A stretch of 64,000 nt of DNA from assembly GCF_050717635.1 (NCBI RefSeq), contig NZ_JBOITO010000002.1, positions 62,001 through 126,000 on the forward strand. The letters run 5' to 3'. Source of the stretch: Clostridium_AD sp050717635. Lineage in GTDB: Bacteria > Bacillota > Clostridia > Clostridiales > Clostridiaceae. The position numbers were made by a program, and so were the translations under genes. Below the pieces are notes generated by a model, which was not told the origin of the DNA, ran no database searches, and saw only the letters and a list, made by a program, of their open reading frames with translations. This document shows, piece by piece, positions 35,098 through 42,993 of the stretch (its first letter is position 1; each line of letters begins with the position of its first letter).

Positions 35098-36555
35098 ATG
35101 AGTAAATTAAAAGATGGTTCCGAATGGGATATAGACTGTATTTCTACAAATAAACATTGTTATGATGACGATGATTGCTTTGACCATTGTCATCCTAAAT
35201 GTAAATGTAAAGTTGGCCCAACAGGTCCAACAGGTCCAACAGGTCCAACAGGCCCAAGGGGTCAAACAGGTCAAACAGGTCAAACAGGACCAACGGGACG
35301 AACAGGCCCAACTGGAGAAACAGGACCAACAGGTCAAACAGGACCAACTGGACGAACAGGACCAACAGGACCAGCAGGTCCAACAGGCCCGATAGGCCCA
35401 ATAGGACCAACTGGTTCAACAGGAGCGCAAGGTGTTCAAGGTAGTCAAGGACCAACAGGACCAACAGGACCAACAGGGTCACAAGGTATTCAGGGTATTC
35501 AAGGTCCGACAGGCCAAACAGGTCAAGCAGGACCAGTAGGACCAACAGGACCAACAGGTCAAACGGGCCAAACAGGTCAAACAGGTCAAACAGGTCAAAC
35601 AGGTCAAACGGGTCAAACGGGTCAAGCAGGACCAACAGGACCAGTAGGACCGGCAGGACCAACAGGTCAAACGGGTCAAACAGGTCAAACAGGTCAAACA
35701 GGTCAAACGGGTCAAACGGGACCAGCAGGTCAAACAGGACCAACAGGACCAGTAGGACCAACAGGTCAAACGGGTCAAACAGGTCAAACGGGTCAAACAG
35801 GACCAGCAGGACCAACAGGTCAAACAGGACCAACAGGACCAGTAGGACCGGCAGGACCAGTAGGACCAGCAGGACCAACAGGTCAAACGGGTCAAACAGG
35901 TCAAACAGGTCAAACAGGACCAGCAGGTCAAGCAGGACCAACAGGACCAGTAGGACCGGCAGGACCAACAGGTCAAACAGGTCAAACAGGTCAAACAGGT
36001 CAAACGGGACCAGCAGGTCAAACAGGACCAACAGGACCAGTAGGACCAACAGGACCAGTAGGACCAACAGGTCAAACGGGTCAAACAGGACCAGCAGGAC
36101 CAACAGGTCAAACAGGACCAATAGGCCCAACAGGCCCATGTTTTAATTCTTATTTAAATGGTGTTATAACAACAAACAAATTAAACATTCCAGTTGCAGG
36201 TACTATTATTTATGATGCTGTAAATATTGTAGGAGCTGATCTAAGCTATAATTCAGTAACGGGTGTATTCACATTCAATACAACAGGTGTTTATGTAATC
36301 GACTGGAAACTAGCTGTTACTCCAAATCCTGGAACAGTTTCTATAGAGGTTGACTTGCGATCATCACTTAATGGGATAATTGCTGGTATATCTATTACAG
36401 CAACAAATCCAATAATAAGTGGATCTAATAGAATTTATGCTGCAACTGCAGGAGAAACTTTCAAATTTGTTAACAATTCAAGTGGCCCTATTAGTATAGT
36501 GTTGGTAGGTTTAACTGGACCTATTGGAACTGTATCTATTTTTAGAATTGTATAA
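35098..36555 (+). CDS. Collagen-like (BclA-type) exosporium/spore-surface protein
   Basis: A 485-residue protein with three parts. The first is a Cys/His/Asp-rich N-terminus (CYDDDDCFDHCHPKCKC, residues 21-37). The second is about 103 Gly-X-Y triplets (residues 40-347), mostly GPT, GQT, GPA and GPV, with Thr in most Y positions. The third is a C-terminal beta domain (348-485) shared with the protein at 33099. This is the BclA layout: trimeric filament, glycosylated Thr and globular tip. Runs of GQT are unusual compared with GPT repeats. ATG 35098 follows AAGGAAGGTG; an earlier GTG is possible. The adjacent glycosyltransferase probably modifies it. Confidence 0.85.
   Translation: MSKLKDGSEWDIDCISTNKHCYDDDDCFDHCHPKCKCKVGPTGPTGPTGPTGPRGQTGQTGQTGPTGRTGPTGETGPTGQTGPTGRTGPTGPAGPTGPIGPIGPTGSTGAQGVQGSQGPTGPTGPTGSQGIQGIQGPTGQTGQAGPVGPTGPTGQTGQTGQTGQTGQTGQTGQTGQAGPTGPVGPAGPTGQTGQTGQTGQTGQTGQTGPAGQTGPTGPVGPTGQTGQTGQTGQTGPAGPTGQTGPTGPVGPAGPVGPAGPTGQTGQTGQTGQTGPAGQAGPTGPVGPAGPTGQTGQTGQTGQTGPAGQTGPTGPVGPTGPVGPTGQTGQTGPAGPTGQTGPIGPTGPCFNSYLNGVITTNKLNIPVAGTIIYDAVNIVGADLSYNSVTGVFTFNTTGVYVIDWKLAVTPNPGTVSIEVDLRSSLNGIIAGISITATNPIISGSNRIYAATAGETFKFVNNSSGPISIVLVGLTGPIGTVSIFRIV
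35215..36138 (+). repeat. Collagen-coding tandem 9-bp repeat array
   Basis: About 103 degenerate 9-bp units, mainly GGTCAAACA and GGACCAACA, with higher-order blocks (GPTGPVGPAGPTG followed by several QTG) repeated at least four times. It is coding DNA of the collagen-like gene and likely length-variable between strains. Confidence 0.9.
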
Positions 36556-36571
36556 CAAACCGTTGATTTAA

Positions 36572-36625
36572 AAGGTAGCCTAAGAGTAGAGATTATTCTT
36601 TACTCTTAGACGGCCTCTTTTTATT
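36572..36625 (+). terminator. Terminator of the collagen-like gene
   Basis: CTAAGAGTA (36580-36588) and TACTCTTAG (36601-36609) are perfect arms, extended imperfectly by AGGTAGC and GGCCT, followed by CTTTTTATTTTTT. Confidence 0.82.
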
Positions 36626-36737
36626 TTTTGATTGAGTAATTTTTTTGTGCGTTTATAAATATGATATTGTTAGTAGTGAAAATAAAGCACTAGAGGTATA
36701 AACTGATAAACTTTGATAAATAGAAGGAGGGTTTTCT

Positions 36738-37904
36738 ATGAATGTAGATTTTCAAAGAGTCTTACAGAAAGCAGAAGAGTACAAAGGGGACATGTCAAGG
36801 TTTTTAAGGGACATGATTGCTATTCCTAGTGAAAGTTGTCATGAAAGAAGAATTGTAGAGAGAATAAAAGAGGAAATGCAAAAGACCAACTTTGATAATA
36901 TAGAAATAGATAAAATGGGTAACATAATAGGGACTATAGGGCAGGGTAAACATGTTATTGCTATGGATGCACATATTGATACAGTAGGTATAGGAGAAGA
37001 GAATTTATGGCAGTATGATCCATACAAGGGTTATGAAGATGAAGATATAATCATAGGAAGAGGTGGAAGTGAGCAAAAGGGCGGAATGGCTGCTATGGTA
37101 TATGCTGGAAAAATAATTAAAGATTTAGAATTAGAAGACAATTATACGCTGATTATTACAGGTACAGTTCAAAAGGAGGAATGTGCGGGACTTTGTTGGC
37201 AGTATATGATAAATGAAGATAAGATTCAACCTGAATTTGTTGTAATAACAGAGCCTACCTCTTGTAATATATATAGGGGTCATAGAGGAAGAATGGAGAT
37301 AAAAGTAATTGCTGAAGGTTATAAGATAGATTCCATAATAAATGATTTAGGTCACCTTAATGAAAAGTTACAGTATGATGAGTTTTTAGGAAGTGGATCA
37401 TTAACTGTTTCTGGGGTGCCGGTTATTTCTTCTTCAGTCGGTGTGCAAGACCGTTGTACAATTTTAATAGATAGAAGGTTAACTAATGGAGAAACATATC
37501 AAGATGCACTAGAAGAAATAAGAAATCTTCCTTCGGTGAAAGAGACTAAAGCACAGGTTTTCATTTGTGATTATGAAAAACCTTCTTATAAGGGGGTTGT
37601 TTATCCAACGGCTGCTTATTCTGAAGCTTGGGTAATAGAAGAGGAACATCCAGTTTGCAAAACTTTAGCAGAAGGCTATAAAATTTTATTTAATGAAGAA
37701 CCTCTATTTGACAAATGGACACTTTCTACAAATGGTGCTTCTATCATGGGGAGATATGATATCCCATGTATTGGATTTGGACCAGGTCATGAGGCAGAGG
37801 CACATTCAACAAATGAACGAACTTGGAAAAGTGAATTAGTAAAGGCAGCTGCTATGTATGCAGTTATTCCTATTTTATATGTAAGTAGAATGGAAAATAG
37901 ATAA
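36738..37904 (+). CDS. YgeY paralogue (M20 fold) with altered active site
   Basis: A 388-residue protein clearly homologous to YgeY at 10635-11945 over its whole length (IAIPSESC, AHIDTVG, TEPT, GHRGRMEI, STNGASIMGR, NERTW). Three changes stand out. The bridging metal ligand Asp (SDQLGG) is Glu112 (SEQKGG). The first Glu of the catalytic EE pair is Lys146 (QKEEC). About 37 residues of the dimerisation domain, including the CHGSAPE motif, are missing. A strong AGGAGG site and an intact frame suggest it is still made. It may be inactive, regulatory or changed in specificity. It stands alone, far from the purine operons. Confidence 0.8.
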   Translation: MNVDFQRVLQKAEEYKGDMSRFLRDMIAIPSESCHERRIVERIKEEMQKTNFDNIEIDKMGNIIGTIGQGKHVIAMDAHIDTVGIGEENLWQYDPYKGYEDEDIIIGRGGSEQKGGMAAMVYAGKIIKDLELEDNYTLIITGTVQKEECAGLCWQYMINEDKIQPEFVVITEPTSCNIYRGHRGRMEIKVIAEGYKIDSIINDLGHLNEKLQYDEFLGSGSLTVSGVPVISSSVGVQDRCTILIDRRLTNGETYQDALEEIRNLPSVKETKAQVFICDYEKPSYKGVVYPTAAYSEAWVIEEEHPVCKTLAEGYKILFNEEPLFDKWTLSTNGASIMGRYDIPCIGFGPGHEAEAHSTNERTWKSELVKAAAMYAVIPILYVSRMENR

Positions 37905-37911
37905 AGTTACA

Positions 37912-37950
37912 AAAGTACCACCTACGTGCCATGTGGGTGGTACTTTATTT
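37912..37950 (+). terminator. Terminator of the ygeY-like gene
   Basis: AAAGTACCACC and GGTGGTACTTT pair over 11 bp, followed by ATTTATAA. It also resembles the GC-rich hairpins at 38485 and 46870. Confidence 0.78.
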
Positions 37951-37961
37951 ATAATTTACAA

Positions 37962-38002
37962 AAAAATAAAAAAACCATTAAATAGTTTCCTATTTAATGG
38001 TT
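37962..38002 (-). terminator. Terminator of the cold-shock gene
   Basis: On the minus strand, AACCATTAAATAG pairs over 13 bp with its complement across a 4-nt loop and is followed by TTTTTATTTTTT. Confidence 0.88.
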
Positions 38003-38017
38003 AAATATTAGTTCAAA

Positions 38018-38215
38018 TTAAAGAACTGTAATATTTTCAGCTTGAGGTCCTTTAGGTCCTTTTACTATATCAAAAGAAACTTTTTGTCCTTCATCAAGAG
38101 ATTTGTAACCATCTGAATTTATTTGAGAGAAATGTGCAAAAACATCTACTCCGTCTTCTCCTGTAATAAAACCAAATCCTTTTTCTCCATTAAACCATTT
38201 AACTGTACCGTTCAT
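38018..38215 (-). CDS. Cold-shock protein (CspA family)
   Basis: A 65-residue single cold-shock domain. It has the RNP1-type motif KGFGFITG about residue 13, RNP2-type VFAHFS about 25, and GPQAENI at the end. It binds single-stranded RNA/DNA and acts as an RNA chaperone. Length is typical. The ribosome site CGGAGG abuts a long leader hairpin (38228-38279), suggesting structure-controlled translation. Confidence 0.96.
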   Translation of the reverse strand: MNGTVKWFNGEKGFGFITGEDGVDVFAHFSQINSDGYKSLDEGQKVSFDIVKGPKGPQAENITVL

Positions 38216-38227
38216 AATGTATACCTC

Positions 38228-38279
38228 CGAAATTTTATTTTCTTAAATGCTTTGTAATAGTTCACTAAATAAAATTTCG
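38228..38279 (-). promoter_or_regulatory. Leader hairpin touching the csp Shine-Dalgarno
   Basis: In the csp mRNA, CGAAATTTTATTT pairs perfectly (13 bp) with AAATAAAATTTCG across a 26-nt loop. The 3' arm ends exactly at the first G of GGAGG. The stem is A-U rich, hence temperature-sensitive. This fits a cold-shock leader or RNA thermosensor. Confidence 0.6.
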
Positions 38280-38592
38280 ATATTAAAATACTATATTTAA
38301 AAAGTACTAATTGAAATATATCTGTGCTGCATTACTTACTATTCATTTAAGTCAATTCCTATATTATCATACTTTATTTCAAAAAGCAAGTTTTATTAAA
38401 CATAATATTTTTATTGTGCTATACTATTACCTTTATTTAGAATAAATATAATTATATTACTTGCAGATTAACTTGTCCATATTGTCACTTGCCACTTGCC
38501 ACGTGGGTGGCACTATACAAATTCTGTTCATATGATATACTGAATTATATAATTAACTATATTTACAAAAACATATAAAAAGGAGACTTGAA
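38280..38592. other. Intergenic region between csp and the aminotransferase gene
   Basis: About 310 bp, very AT-rich. It should hold the csp promoter (minus), which I could not place with confidence. On the plus strand TGTTCA (38525) and TATAAT (38548-38553) at 17-nt spacing are a weak promoter for the aminotransferase gene. A GC-rich repeat lies at 38485-38514. No ORF is supported. Confidence 0.5.
38485..38514. repeat. GC-rich CTTGCCAC repeat/hairpin
   Basis: CACTTGCCACTTGCCACG is followed by TGGGTGGCAC, so TGCCAC can pair with GTGGCA. It contrasts with the AT-rich surroundings and resembles sequence at 46851-46880. Function unknown. Confidence 0.4.
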
Positions 38593-39783
38593 ATGATATC
38601 TAACAAAATGAAAAAATTAGTTGCTAATAGTTCTATAATAAGAGCGATGTTTGAGGAAGGTAAAAGATTATCTAAAATTTATGGAGAAGAAAATGTTTTT
38701 GATTACAGCTTGGGTAATCCCAATGTTGAACCGCCTGAGAATATTAAAAATCAAATTAATAAAATATTAAGTGAAACAGCGCCTAAACTTATACATGGCT
38801 ATATGAATAATTCTGGATATGAAGATGTCAGGACAAAAATAGCGCAATATTTAAATGAAAAGCATGATATAAATATTGGTTATAATAATATAGTTATGAC
38901 CTGTGGAGCAGCTGGTGGATTAAATATATTGTTAAAAACATTACTTAACCCAGAGGATGAAGTTATTGTTTTTTCACCTTTTTTTGGTGAATACAGAAAC
39001 TATGTAAATAATTTTGATGGTAAGCTTGTAGTAGTTTCTACGGATATTGATACCTTTGAACCTGATATGCAAGTATTAAAAGATAAAATAAATAGCAAAA
39101 CAAAAGCAATTATTATAAACTCGCCAAATAATCCAACAGGTATTGTTTATTCGGAAAAGGTTATACAAGATTTAGCAAAACTACTTTGTGAAAAAGAAGA
39201 GGAACTAAATACAAGTATATATCTAATATCTGATGAACCATATAGAGAAATAGTTTATGACAATGTGGTTGTTCCATATATTTTAAAATACTATAAAAAT
39301 TCATTTATTGGTTATTCATATAGTAAATCATTATCACTGCCTGGAGAGAGAATTGGATATGTAGTTGCAAATACAAATATGGATACCTCTGAAGAGATAA
39401 TGGCATCTTTAAATGTAGCCAATAGAATTTTAGGATTTGTAAATGCACCATCACTATTTCAGAGGGTTATTGCAAATTGCCTGGAGTCTGAAGTTGATGT
39501 CAGTATATATAAAAAGAACAGAGACCTTTTATACAATCATCTTACAGGAATAGGTTTTAAATGTGTGAAACCCCAGGGAGCATTTTATTTATTTATTAAA
39601 ACACCAATAGCAGACGATAAAAAATTCTGCCATGAAGCAAAACAGTTTAACTTATTGATTGTACCGGGATCAGCCTTTGGGTGCCCAGGACATGCAAGGT
39701 TAGCTTACTGTATATCTTACGAAAAAATACAAAATTCACTATCAGCTTTTGATAAATTAGCCCAGTTATACGAAATTAAGTAA
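38593..39783 (+). CDS. PLP-dependent aminotransferase (class I/II)
   Basis: A 396-residue fold-type I enzyme of the aspartate aminotransferase family. YSLGNPNVEPP is at the N-terminus, the N..N segment INSPNNPTGIVYS about residue 180 holds the cofactor Asn, YLISDEPYREI about 212 the Asp, and SYSKSLSLPGERIGY about 245 the PLP lysine. Sequence alone does not fix the amino acid. It is a single gene with its own terminator and an AAGGAGAC ribosome site. Confidence 0.88.
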   Translation: MISNKMKKLVANSSIIRAMFEEGKRLSKIYGEENVFDYSLGNPNVEPPENIKNQINKILSETAPKLIHGYMNNSGYEDVRTKIAQYLNEKHDINIGYNNIVMTCGAAGGLNILLKTLLNPEDEVIVFSPFFGEYRNYVNNFDGKLVVVSTDIDTFEPDMQVLKDKINSKTKAIIINSPNNPTGIVYSEKVIQDLAKLLCEKEEELNTSIYLISDEPYREIVYDNVVVPYILKYYKNSFIGYSYSKSLSLPGERIGYVVANTNMDTSEEIMASLNVANRILGFVNAPSLFQRVIANCLESEVDVSIYKKNRDLLYNHLTGIGFKCVKPQGAFYLFIKTPIADDKKFCHEAKQFNLLIVPGSAFGCPGHARLAYCISYEKIQNSLSAFDKLAQLYEIK

Positions 39784-39805
39784 TATTATGATAAAATTAA
39801 GAGGA

Positions 39806-39845
39806 AAAATTAAAGGAAGCCATTGTGGCTTCCTTTAATTTTTTA
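39806..39845 (+). terminator. Terminator of the aminotransferase gene
   Basis: AAAATTAAAGGAAGCC pairs perfectly over 16 bp across ATTGT and is followed by T-rich sequence. Confidence 0.9.
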
Positions 39846-39916
39846 GTTTTACGTATAAGTTGAGATTAGCAAAATATGAGTATTTCGCTGGAATAGGTAT
39901 GTTGAGTTATCCTATT

Positions 39917-40333
39917 TTAAGAGCATTGGAAACTATTAATATCTCTAAGATCCATTCCGAAGTAACTCCAAGTATTCCTATTAAAGCGGAAGCCTGCTAC
40001 AGATCTAGGCCCTACAAATGTAAGCCATGCCCAGAATCCGCTACCTCTTCTTGGCCATATATATACGAATCTATAGAGGCAAGGCCGAATTGCACCTGGG
40101 TCTACAGCTTTAGGAGTAGCGCCAAATTGCTGTGATTTAGGAAGCGATGGTGTGTAATTTGGAGGTCCAGAAGGTGGCCCGCCTTGAGGAGTTTTAGGAC
40201 CTGGAGTACCTATTGGTAAAAAAGGAAAAGGAAGCATTTGTCTGTAGGGGCAATCTAAAGGAAGGTCTTGATTTTCTAGTTCATACATGTACTCTGAATA
40301 ATAAGATCTAATAGTATCTTCATCTATATACAT
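39917..40333 (-). CDS. Proline-rich protein with conserved aromatic C-terminal domain (possible spore-coat protein)
   Basis: A 138-residue protein of unknown function. The N-terminus is acidic and tyrosine-rich (YYSEYMYELENQ). Residues 30-75 are rich in Pro and Gly (PIGTPGPKTPQGGPPSGPP). Residues 83-138 form an aromatic domain (PCLYRFVYIWPRRGSGFWAW, then VGPRSVAGFRF, WSYFGMDLRDI) that I recognise as recurring in uncharacterised clostridial and bacillar proteins. There is no signal peptide. AGGAGC precedes the ATG. A sigma-K-like promoter about 40 bp upstream suggests sporulation expression. Confidence 0.68.
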   Translation of the reverse strand: MYIDEDTIRSYYSEYMYELENQDLPLDCPYRQMLPFPFLPIGTPGPKTPQGGPPSGPPNYTPSLPKSQQFGATPKAVDPGAIRPCLYRFVYIWPRRGSGFWAWLTFVGPRSVAGFRFNRNTWSYFGMDLRDINSFQCS

Positions 40334-40362
40334 AAAATTGGCTCCTAAAAGTATTTACATTA

Positions 40363-40391
40363 TAGTATATGATGTTCTATTAGTTTTTGTT
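40363..40391 (-). promoter_or_regulatory. Sigma-K-type promoter candidate
   Basis: On the minus strand AACA (40391-40388), 16 nt and CATATACTA (40371-40363) match the mAC-N16-CATAnnnTA pattern exactly. The site overlaps the end of the cation-efflux gene. Confidence 0.5.
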
Positions 40392-41264
40392 ATTCAAATT
40401 TGGATTAACATGTACCATGCAATGTTTAATCCTATTATCAGAATTTTCTATAGTACTATGAACACTCTCCGCAATTTCATGACCTTCACAAACGGTTAAA
40501 TTGCTATTAACACATATTTCTACATCTACATATAACCTATTAGCACTAATTCTAGTCTTTAGTTCATCTATACTTATAACACCATTTATATTTTCAATTT
40601 TATTTTTTATGTTATTAATAGTATTTTTATCGGCGCAGTGATCAATTAATTGATCAATAGCTTGCTTATAAATATTTATCGCTACTTTGGTTATTAAAAT
40701 ACATATAACTAGTGATGCAATTGGATCTAATATCGGATAGCCCATTCTAGCACCAAAAATTCCGATTAGTGTACCGATAGAAGAAAATGCATCGGATCTA
40801 TGATGCCAAGCATCTGCCATAAGAGCGGAACTTTCAATTTTTTTAGCGCCATTTACGGTATATCTATACATCCATTCTTTGACTATTATAGAAAGTATAG
40901 CTGCATACATAGCAATCTTTTGCGGAATTACCGTTGTTCCATTAATAATAACCACAATACCATTGTAACCAATTAGTAGTGCTGTAATTAACAATATGCT
41001 AGCCAGTATCTTAGCCATAATAGGCTCCATTTTTTCATGACCATATGGATGATCTTCATCAGCAGGCTGTTTGGCTAATTTTAATCCAAGCATTACAGCA
41101 ATTGTACTTAGTACATCTGAAAGTGAATGTACACCATCAGCAATCATAGCTCCGCTTCGACCTATAATGCCTGCAAACAATTTAATTGCTGATAACAAAA
41201 TATTGAAAGTTATTGTTATCTTAGATATTTTGATACCAATATTAAATCTTTCTTCACTGTCCAA
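40380..41264 (-). CDS. Cation diffusion facilitator (metal/proton antiporter)
   Basis: A 294-residue membrane protein with about six helices in the first 200 residues and a cytoplasmic C-terminal domain. The metal site in helix 2 is IADGVHSLSD about residue 42 and in helix 5 ADAWHHRSD about 152, giving D/H and H/D sets usual for Mn, Fe or Zn exporters of the MamM/FieF type. The start is TTG 41264 after GAGGTG. A dyad at 41311-41328 may bind a metal regulator. The metal cannot be read from the sequence. Confidence 0.9.
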   Translation of the reverse strand: MDSEERFNIGIKISKITITFNILLSAIKLFAGIIGRSGAMIADGVHSLSDVLSTIAVMLGLKLAKQPADEDHPYGHEKMEPIMAKILASILLITALLIGYNGIVVIINGTTVIPQKIAMYAAILSIIVKEWMYRYTVNGAKKIESSALMADAWHHRSDAFSSIGTLIGIFGARMGYPILDPIASLVICILITKVAINIYKQAIDQLIDHCADKNTINNIKNKIENINGVISIDELKTRISANRLYVDVEICVNSNLTVCEGHEIAESVHSTIENSDNRIKHCMVHVNPNLNNKN

Positions 41265-41310
41265 TTAACACACCTCGTTTTTAATTGATAATAGATCTTG
41301 CAAACTATAT

Positions 41311-41328
41311 TATCAGTATATGCTGATA
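41311..41328. promoter_or_regulatory. Operator-like dyad upstream of the cation-efflux gene
   Basis: TATCAG and CTGATA flank a 6-bp centre. Looser symmetry extends outward to GCAAA/TTTGC. It is placed 47 bp before the efflux start codon. Confidence 0.45.
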
Positions 41329-41466
41329 TAATATGATTTGCAACAACTTTTTGTAACGAAATGAATTATCAATTGATAACAATATCCACTATATTTTGGG
41401 AGTGATTATTATCTAAGAATATAGGAACATATAAATTTAATTAGTCATTGTAAAGTAATTACATTA

Positions 41467-41495
41467 TAGTATATGGGCTGCCGTGATATTTTGTT
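41467..41495 (-). promoter_or_regulatory. Second copy of the AACA-N16-CATATACTA element
   Basis: On the minus strand AACA (41495-41492), 16 nt and CATATACTA (41475-41467). It shares 17 identical bases (41459-41475) with 40355-40371. It would transcribe toward the cation-efflux gene with a leader of about 195 nt. Confidence 0.4.
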
Positions 41496-41499
41496 AATT

Positions 41500-41527
41500 T
41501 TGTATTTACATAGCGATAGAATAAAAT
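41500..41527 (+). promoter_or_regulatory. Candidate promoter of the AIM24 gene
   Basis: TTGTAT (41500-41505), a 16-nt spacer and TAAAAT (41522-41527). Confidence 0.45.
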
Positions 41528-41670
41528 AATAATTGGTGATGGGTGAAAGAATAGACTTACTTCAAGAGAAACTTACAGAGGAATATAGCTAGCAATTGAA
41601 AGAAAGTGGTGCTAATGGTAAAATACAAACAATAGTAATAATATTAAATAGAATAAAGGGGGAAATTAAT

Positions 41671-42429
41671 ATGTTTAATCCGGATTTTTCAGATGCAGTA
41701 AGAGTAATTGATACTATAACAAGTAACAATAATACCATATTCGAAGTAATTGAATATAAGAAACCTAGAAATGGAGGTGTTTTTAATGCTGCGGCTGTAA
41801 ACACCTTGCCCACTCAATATGGTGGTGAAAAACTTCGTCAAGTTAGAATTAATATTAACGATGGAGGAGTATTAGTACAACCTGGAGAGCTCCAATTTAT
41901 GAAGGGGCCAATTCAAATTGAGATTCAGAAAAACGCACCTTCTGCTTCTAAGGGGTTTTTTAAAAACGTGGGTACTGGAGAAGCATCATTTACCTCGAGA
42001 TATTATGGGAAATACGGTGAAATATATTTAGATCCCTCATATAAGTATTTTTATGTTCTAGAGTTATCTAATGAAGAGATTATTTTAGGTGATGGAATGT
42101 TTTATTGCTGTGAAGACAGCATTGAACTTTCTGTACATACAAATAAAAACATTGCCACAGGCTTAGTGAGTGCTGATGGATTTAGACAACCGAAACTAAG
42201 TGGGAGTGGCATTGCAATTCTAGAAAGTTATGTACCCTTTGATGAAATACTCATATATGAGCTAAATAATGAGACACTAAAAGTCGATGGGAGTTTCTCA
42301 ATTGTCATAAGAGGTAAAATAGAAACAAAGATAGAAAAGTCAAAGCGTGAGGGGTATTTACAAACATTTGAAGGAACTGGTGAAGTTTGGATTGCACCTA
42401 CAAAAAAAAATAGACCAATGAATGTATAA
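41671..42429 (+). CDS. AIM24/TspB-like family protein
   Basis: A 252-residue soluble protein made mostly of beta-strands, matching the AIM24 family (YGGEKLRQVRININDGGVLVQPGELQFMKG about residues 48-78 in overlapping segments, TSRYYGKYGEIYLDPS, VPFDEILIYEL). The family has a tryptophan-RNA-binding-attenuator-like double-stranded beta fold. Its bacterial function is unknown; the mitochondrial member affects membrane organisation. ATG 41671 follows AAGGGGGAAA; the longer frame lacks a site. It is monocistronic. Confidence 0.8.
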   Translation: MFNPDFSDAVRVIDTITSNNNTIFEVIEYKKPRNGGVFNAAAVNTLPTQYGGEKLRQVRININDGGVLVQPGELQFMKGPIQIEIQKNAPSASKGFFKNVGTGEASFTSRYYGKYGEIYLDPSYKYFYVLELSNEEIILGDGMFYCCEDSIELSVHTNKNIATGLVSADGFRQPKLSGSGIAILESYVPFDEILIYELNNETLKVDGSFSIVIRGKIETKIEKSKREGYLQTFEGTGEVWIAPTKKNRPMNV

Positions 42430-42480
42430 TAATAAACTGGATAAGATAAAAATAAATATTTTTCTAATTTAAAAAAAGAG

Positions 42481-42945
42481 GTGGTTAACATAGATATTAA
42501 AAAATATCCTAGACCTAGTAATGAAGAACTAAAAGAAAAGTTAACAGATACTCAATATAAGGTGGCCGTGGAGAATAATACTGAAAGAGCTTTTTCAAAT
42601 GAGTACTTTGATAATCACGAGGATGGTTTATATGTAGATGTAGTGACAGGTGAACCATTATTTTTTTCAAAGGATAAGTATGATTCAGGATGCGGATGGC
42701 CCAGCTTTACAAAGCCTATTGTACCTGAAGTAGTTAAACTTGAAGAGGATAAAAAATTTAATATGAACAGAACTGAGGTTAGAAGCAGAAGTGGAGATAT
42801 ACATTTAGGTCATGTATTTGATGATGGTCCTAAAGATAAAGGCGGGAACAGATACTGCATTAACAGTGCTGCTATAAAATTTATACCTATGAATAAAATG
42901 GAGAATGAAGGGTATGGATATCTTCTAAGTTTAAGTAAGTCATAA
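42481..42945 (+). CDS. msrB: Peptide-methionine (R)-S-oxide reductase
   Basis: A 154-residue MsrB that repairs methionine-R-sulfoxide in proteins. GCGWPSF about residue 76, RSRSGDIHLGHVFDDGP about 100 and the catalytic RYCINSAA about 123 (nucleophilic Cys) are all present. The usual zinc CxxC pairs are absent (YVDVVTGEPLF instead of a CVVCG-type motif), as in some clostridial forms. The only standard start near the conserved region is GTG 42481, inside the sequence GAGGTGG. An AUA at 42490 is better spaced from that Shine-Dalgarno. The gene ends at a strong terminator. Confidence 0.93.
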   Translation: MVNIDIKKYPRPSNEELKEKLTDTQYKVAVENNTERAFSNEYFDNHEDGLYVDVVTGEPLFFSKDKYDSGCGWPSFTKPIVPEVVKLEEDKKFNMNRTEVRSRSGDIHLGHVFDDGPKDKGGNRYCINSAAIKFIPMNKMENEGYGYLLSLSKS

Positions 42946-42953
42946 TACTAAAA

Positions 42954-42993
42954 ATAAAAGCAATCAACAGAAATGTTGATTGCTTTTATTTTC
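42954..42993 (+). terminator. Terminator of msrB
   Basis: ATAAAAGCAATCAACA pairs perfectly (16 bp) across GAAA and is followed by TTTTC. Confidence 0.9.

Larger units (their letters stand above)
41265..41670. other. Intergenic region between the efflux and AIM24 genes
   Basis: About 400 bp with no supported long gene. It holds the dyad at 41311, the promoter-like repeat at 41459-41495 and a plus-strand promoter at 41500-41527. A 17-codon frame (41539-41592, ending TAG) is in frame with the AIM24 leader but has no other support. Confidence 0.5.

Noticed and set aside
35215..36138. Tandem repeat as a CRISPR array
   Set aside because: The units are 9 bp with no unique spacers and lie in frame in a collagen-type gene.
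35195..36139. Long antisense open frames opposite the collagen-like repeat (Leu/Val/Phe-rich and Cys/Ser/Trp-rich)
   Set aside because: They are by-products of the 9-bp repeat read on the other strand; there is no ribosome site, no domain, and the composition simply mirrors the Gly-Pro-Thr/Gln codons.
41539..41592. 17-codon frame before AIM24
   Set aside because: Too short, no clear ribosome site, and no recognisable peptide; noted only as part of the intergenic description.
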